In this document: piece after piece, positions 63,101-64,000 of the stretch | Layout of the letters: each line of letters opens with the position of its first letter | Position numbering within the stretch: position 1 is the stretch's first letter | Assembly (NCBI RefSeq): GCF_003403075.1 | Contig: NZ_CP031557.1 | Span: 3,472,001-3,536,000 of the forward strand | Length of the DNA: 64,000 nucleotides | Direction of reading: 5' to 3' | Source: Flavobacterium psychrotrophum | GTDB lineage: Bacteria > Bacteroidota > Bacteroidia > Flavobacteriales > Flavobacteriaceae | Program-made: the position numbers and the translations under genes | Notes under the pieces: generated by a model | What the model was told of the DNA's origin: nothing | Database searches by the model: none | What the model saw: only the letters and a program-made list of their open reading frames with translations

Positions 63101-64000
63101 CTACCGCAAGGACCTCATCATTACTAAGTTTTTGGTTAAGGGATATATAACCTAATTGGTCATGCAGTGTATATTCGCTTGTTGTAAGCTTGCGTGCATT
63201 TTCAAGCTTGGCATAGTCACGCCCCTCTGCCGCAGCAAGCGGAGACACAAAGCTGGCGTTTGTGGTAGTAACAATTTCGCGTATGCTTGGCGCAAGTAAG
63301 CTACCTGCCCCACCCACTTTTGTTGGGTCAAGGTTGTTATTACCGTTATCAGGAAAGTTATCTGCACCACCTTTGATAAAGAAATTTGCAGGTTCTCCCT
63401 CTGATGCAAAACCAACAGTCTGTGCTGTAATATCTACAGATGCAATACCCGGAACAGTAGGCTCGCTGGTAAGGCGCCCTTCACCTAAATCCTGGATTGC
63501 AATAACATTTCGGGAGTTGTTTTCAGCAGCATTAATCCTGTTTTGCTTATTGGTAACCCAAACTTCAATACGGGTAATTTTTATTTGCTGCGATATAAGA
63601 GGATATCTTTTTAAGGCATCGTCATAACGGCTGCGGAAATACTGCGAAAGAAAGTAGTGCTTGTCTGCATCATACTCCAATGCAAAAAGCGAGAAATCCT
63701 GAACAACACCACTACCCTGCGCCTGCACGGTCTTGGTTTGCGATTTCTGCTCAGAGTATACACCGGTAATGGTTGTTTTACCAAACTGAAACTGTGCCTT
63801 AACACCAAAAAGGCTTTGTGCACCCCTTATCAGCGAGTTTGAAAGCGGGAAACTTACGTTACCCACTTCTATCTTCTGGATGATATCATCTTCGGTAGGG
63901 GTATAATCCAGCTTTATAAGATTTTGGAAAGCAAAGGTACTTTGTGTATCATAGTTGGCATTTACGTTTAGCCTTGTACCCACTTTACCCTGAAGGCTCA
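57165..64000 (-). CDS. sprA: Gliding/T9SS outer-membrane translocon protein SprA (5' end beyond window)
   Basis: SprA forms the giant outer-membrane beta-barrel through which type IX secretion substrates cross; it also supports gliding motility and SprB surface display. About 2278 residues are visible, reading to the right edge, so roughly the last 95% of a protein of about 2400 residues. The sequence has the alternating, aromatic and glycine-rich character of a large barrel, repeated TDFNDNF/RFGTDFTDNFYQVEK-like strands, a short Lys/Ala/Pro-rich segment near the middle of the C-terminal third (KKKAVAKNAPAKVAPKPG) and a barrel-type C-terminus ending TLRYNFGN. The signal peptide is outside the window. 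gcvH and the VanZ-like gene follow in the same direction. Confidence 0.93.
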   Translation of the reverse strand, partial: SLQGKVGTRLNVNANYDTQSTFAFQNLIKLDYTPTEDDIIQKIEVGNVSFPLSNSLIRGAQSLFGVKAQFQFGKTTITGVYSEQKSQTKTVQAQGSGVVQDFSLFALEYDADKHYFLSQYFRSRYDDALKRYPLISQQIKITRIEVWVTNKQNRINAAENNSRNVIAIQDLGEGRLTSEPTVPGIASVDITAQTVGFASEGEPANFFIKGGADNFPDNGNNNLDPTKVGGAGSLLAPSIREIVTTTNASFVSPLAAAEGRDYAKLENARKLTTSEYTLHDQLGYISLNQKLSNDEVLAVAYQYTVGGQVYQVGEFGTDGVEATTATTDTNTGQVTNVSTQSLILKLLKSSLVNVEEPTWNLMMKNIYQIPSGYQLSQEDFTFNILYTDPSPINYIRPVPGVGFPTPTGPDAEDYTVSDTPLLRVFNLDRLSYAGDPQAGGDGFFDWQEGITIDSQNGRIIFTTVEPFGNFLFDKLKNTGDASDYSNNVTYNGNQSRYVYKTLYNTTQAEASQQSNKNKFQLKGRFKSSGGGDISLGAFNVPQGSVVVTTGGRTLVEGVDYTVNYQAGTVQILDTSLQNANIEVSVENNNTFGQQTRRFFGVNVEHKFNDKFLVGATLLRMSERPFTSKTNYGQESVNNTIVGMNTNFSTEVPLFTRLVNKLPFVDTDVPSNLSFRGEIAYLKPGASKADQFNGEATTYVEDFEGSQTTIDMRGATGWSLSSAPVGFGGELDGINSGFRRSKLAWYSIDPIFYASASRPDGINAGSISTNKTRRIYYAELYPDTDVVPGQSRVVSTLDLSYFPQERGPYNYSPDGAAGFTEARASQNWGGIMRSITSTNFEQTNVEYIQFWLLDPYIGNSGDAADADNTGMLEVHLGEMSEDILKDNRKQYENGLPGANSTSPVFTTAWGKVPVSQSLIYAFDTEGGNRALQDVGLDGLSDAEEAAMFPGFTGDDPAADNYQFYLSARGSIVDRYKNYNGTQGNSPIDVGDTNRGSTTLPDVEDINKDNTMNTIDAYFKYQIPIGPNAVPGTGYVVDARYNEREQMEEGTTPRRWLLYKIPVKNATDSVGGINSIRSIRFMRMVVAGFRRDVTLRFGALDLVRSEWRRYENALDSEADIENDESTSFTGFDVTSLNIQENAQRSPINYVSPPGVQREQLYSNNAVINQNEQALSLRVYATNASTSNDAGLEPGDSRAVFKNVNVDMRQFKKLRMFLHAEALPSTTGTGPQSGALQDYEMSGFLRFGTDFTDNFYQVEKPLRVTPYSSNATVNADDVWMEDNEIVVTLGAITKLKLMALGGQIQPGTDNIYRMDANLLDSSLPAGMVIGVKGNPNFGYVRTLMVGVRNNTQSLHDTDNTVAVRHVRGEVWFNELRLSDMDNKGGMAAVASLDTNFADLATLSATGNMSTIGFGTIEQGPNERSREDSYQYALVTNINAGKLMPKKWHMNIPFNYSVGETSITPKYDPYYQDITVDQALSVASSEDQKDVIRNRAIDYTKTKSINFIGVKKERGAEQKPHVYDPENITLSYSYNQTNHHDFQIEDMLDQQVRATADYNFAFQNKPVEPFKNSAFMKKSQYWKMLSDFNFNYLPSNLSFSTNIIRQYNRQQYRDVEVEGIAISPLYRRNYFFNYQYGFNYNITKSLKFNYAVATSNIVRNYLDEDQRPIEDYTVFQGFWDTGEANTHTQQFVVNYELPINKLPFLSFVKSTYSYNGTYSWTRSTDALRYVIPDDGGDRIDLGNTIQNSSSHKLNTTLSMDLFYKYLGLGQKKKAVAKNAPAKVAPKPGEKITAAPKTTQDGNVFLDRLVGVLTSVKTMQINYTETDGIVLPGFVPGIGFLGSTKPSLGFILGSQDSDVRYEAAKLGYLTKYDQFNQSYQQSATKNLELTARVDLFPDLTIDLRGERLSTMNYSEQYNAYDPYDRDRDGLINDYTGLSPNTFGNFQISTILIKTAFSTSDVNGSAAFDQFRENRMVIANRLAAQYYGTTEFPRYAAGGGDFATANAGYPVGFGRNNQSVMLPAFLAAYQGKDANDAKTGMFRDTPLPSWVVKYTGLMRYKFFKDRFKRFSLQSGYRASYNINSYTTNYNYTSPERNEDNRALVMQDNGGVGNFYNKYVISNVNLTEQFNPLIRFDVEMKNSMKVVAEVKKDRTLNLSFDNNLLTEVKGNDYTLGLGYRIKDVIINSRLADNPTNTIKSDINLKADITLRKNITIVRYLDYDNNQLGGGQDIWTLKLTGDYSFSKNLTAIFYYDHSFSKAVISTSYPLTTIRTGFTLRYNFGN

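Noticed and set aside
1..64000. Search for prophage, IS, CRISPR or toxin-antitoxin genes
   Set aside because: I saw no transposase, integrase, spacer array or toxin-like small gene pair; nearly all long open frames read as core genes.

Overview
The window is a chromosomal segment of a gliding Bacteroidota bacterium, almost certainly family Flavobacteriaceae and Flavobacterium-like. The evidence is the gliding/type IX secretion genes gldB, gldC and sprA, the flavobacterial order of the division and cell-wall cluster, a flavobacterial FtsL-like protein, and repeated occurrence of the Bacteroidota -7 promoter motif TAnnTTTG with no obvious Shine-Dalgarno signals. The species cannot be named from the sequence alone. 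No prophage, insertion sequence, CRISPR array, rRNA operon or defence island is visible; it is mostly core genome.

Layout. 1-15.7 kb (minus strand): a tightly packed dcw operon, mraZ-rsmH-ftsL-ftsI-murE-mraY-murD-ftsW-murG-murC-ftsQ-ftsA-ftsZ, with ftsZ cut by the left edge. mraZ appears to use a TTG start and is preceded by a cluster of TGGG repeats that looks like its own operator. 16-23 kb: an alpha/beta hydrolase, the GTPase engB, gldC-gldB, nadE, a LuxR-type response regulator, dnaG (with its zinc-ligand residues replaced) and tRNA-Gln(UUG). 23-31 kb: two tandem DUF2723/GT117 giant membrane proteins (putative protein O-glycosyltransferases), a NodB deacetylase and a thioredoxin-fold protein lacking its CxxC. 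31-39 kb: a metallophosphoesterase, a repeat-rich gap with a candidate orphan small RNA, polA, a serine hydrolase, and a lacI-crp-SMR exporter group. 39-45 kb: two exported ferritin-like proteins, a DUF255 thioredoxin-domain protein, an MscS channel and an unknown exported protein. 45-50 kb: tolC-hlyD-tsaB, divergent from a DUF4403 lipoprotein gene. 50-55 kb: two adjacent minus-strand operons for cytochrome oxidase biogenesis (thioredoxin-like protein, SCO, DUF420/CtaM-like, small CxxC protein; and cyoE, two subunit-III genes, subunit IV). 55-64 kb: deoC, a VanZ-like gene, gcvH and most of sprA, which runs off the right edge.

How it fits together. The left third makes and divides the cell wall. 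The 50-55 kb operons supply heme O, copper-chaperone and oxidase subunits for aerobic respiration (subunits I and II lie elsewhere). gldB, gldC and sprA belong to gliding and T9SS export. The GT117 pair may glycosylate exported proteins. Noncoding structure is rich: many symmetrical terminators, several overlapping gene ends or sitting inside the neighbouring gene; octamer tandem repeats in the gaps of the wall operon and near dnaG; and degenerate REP-like inverted repeats in three gaps. All coordinates and motifs were read by eye; no homology search or folding program was run.
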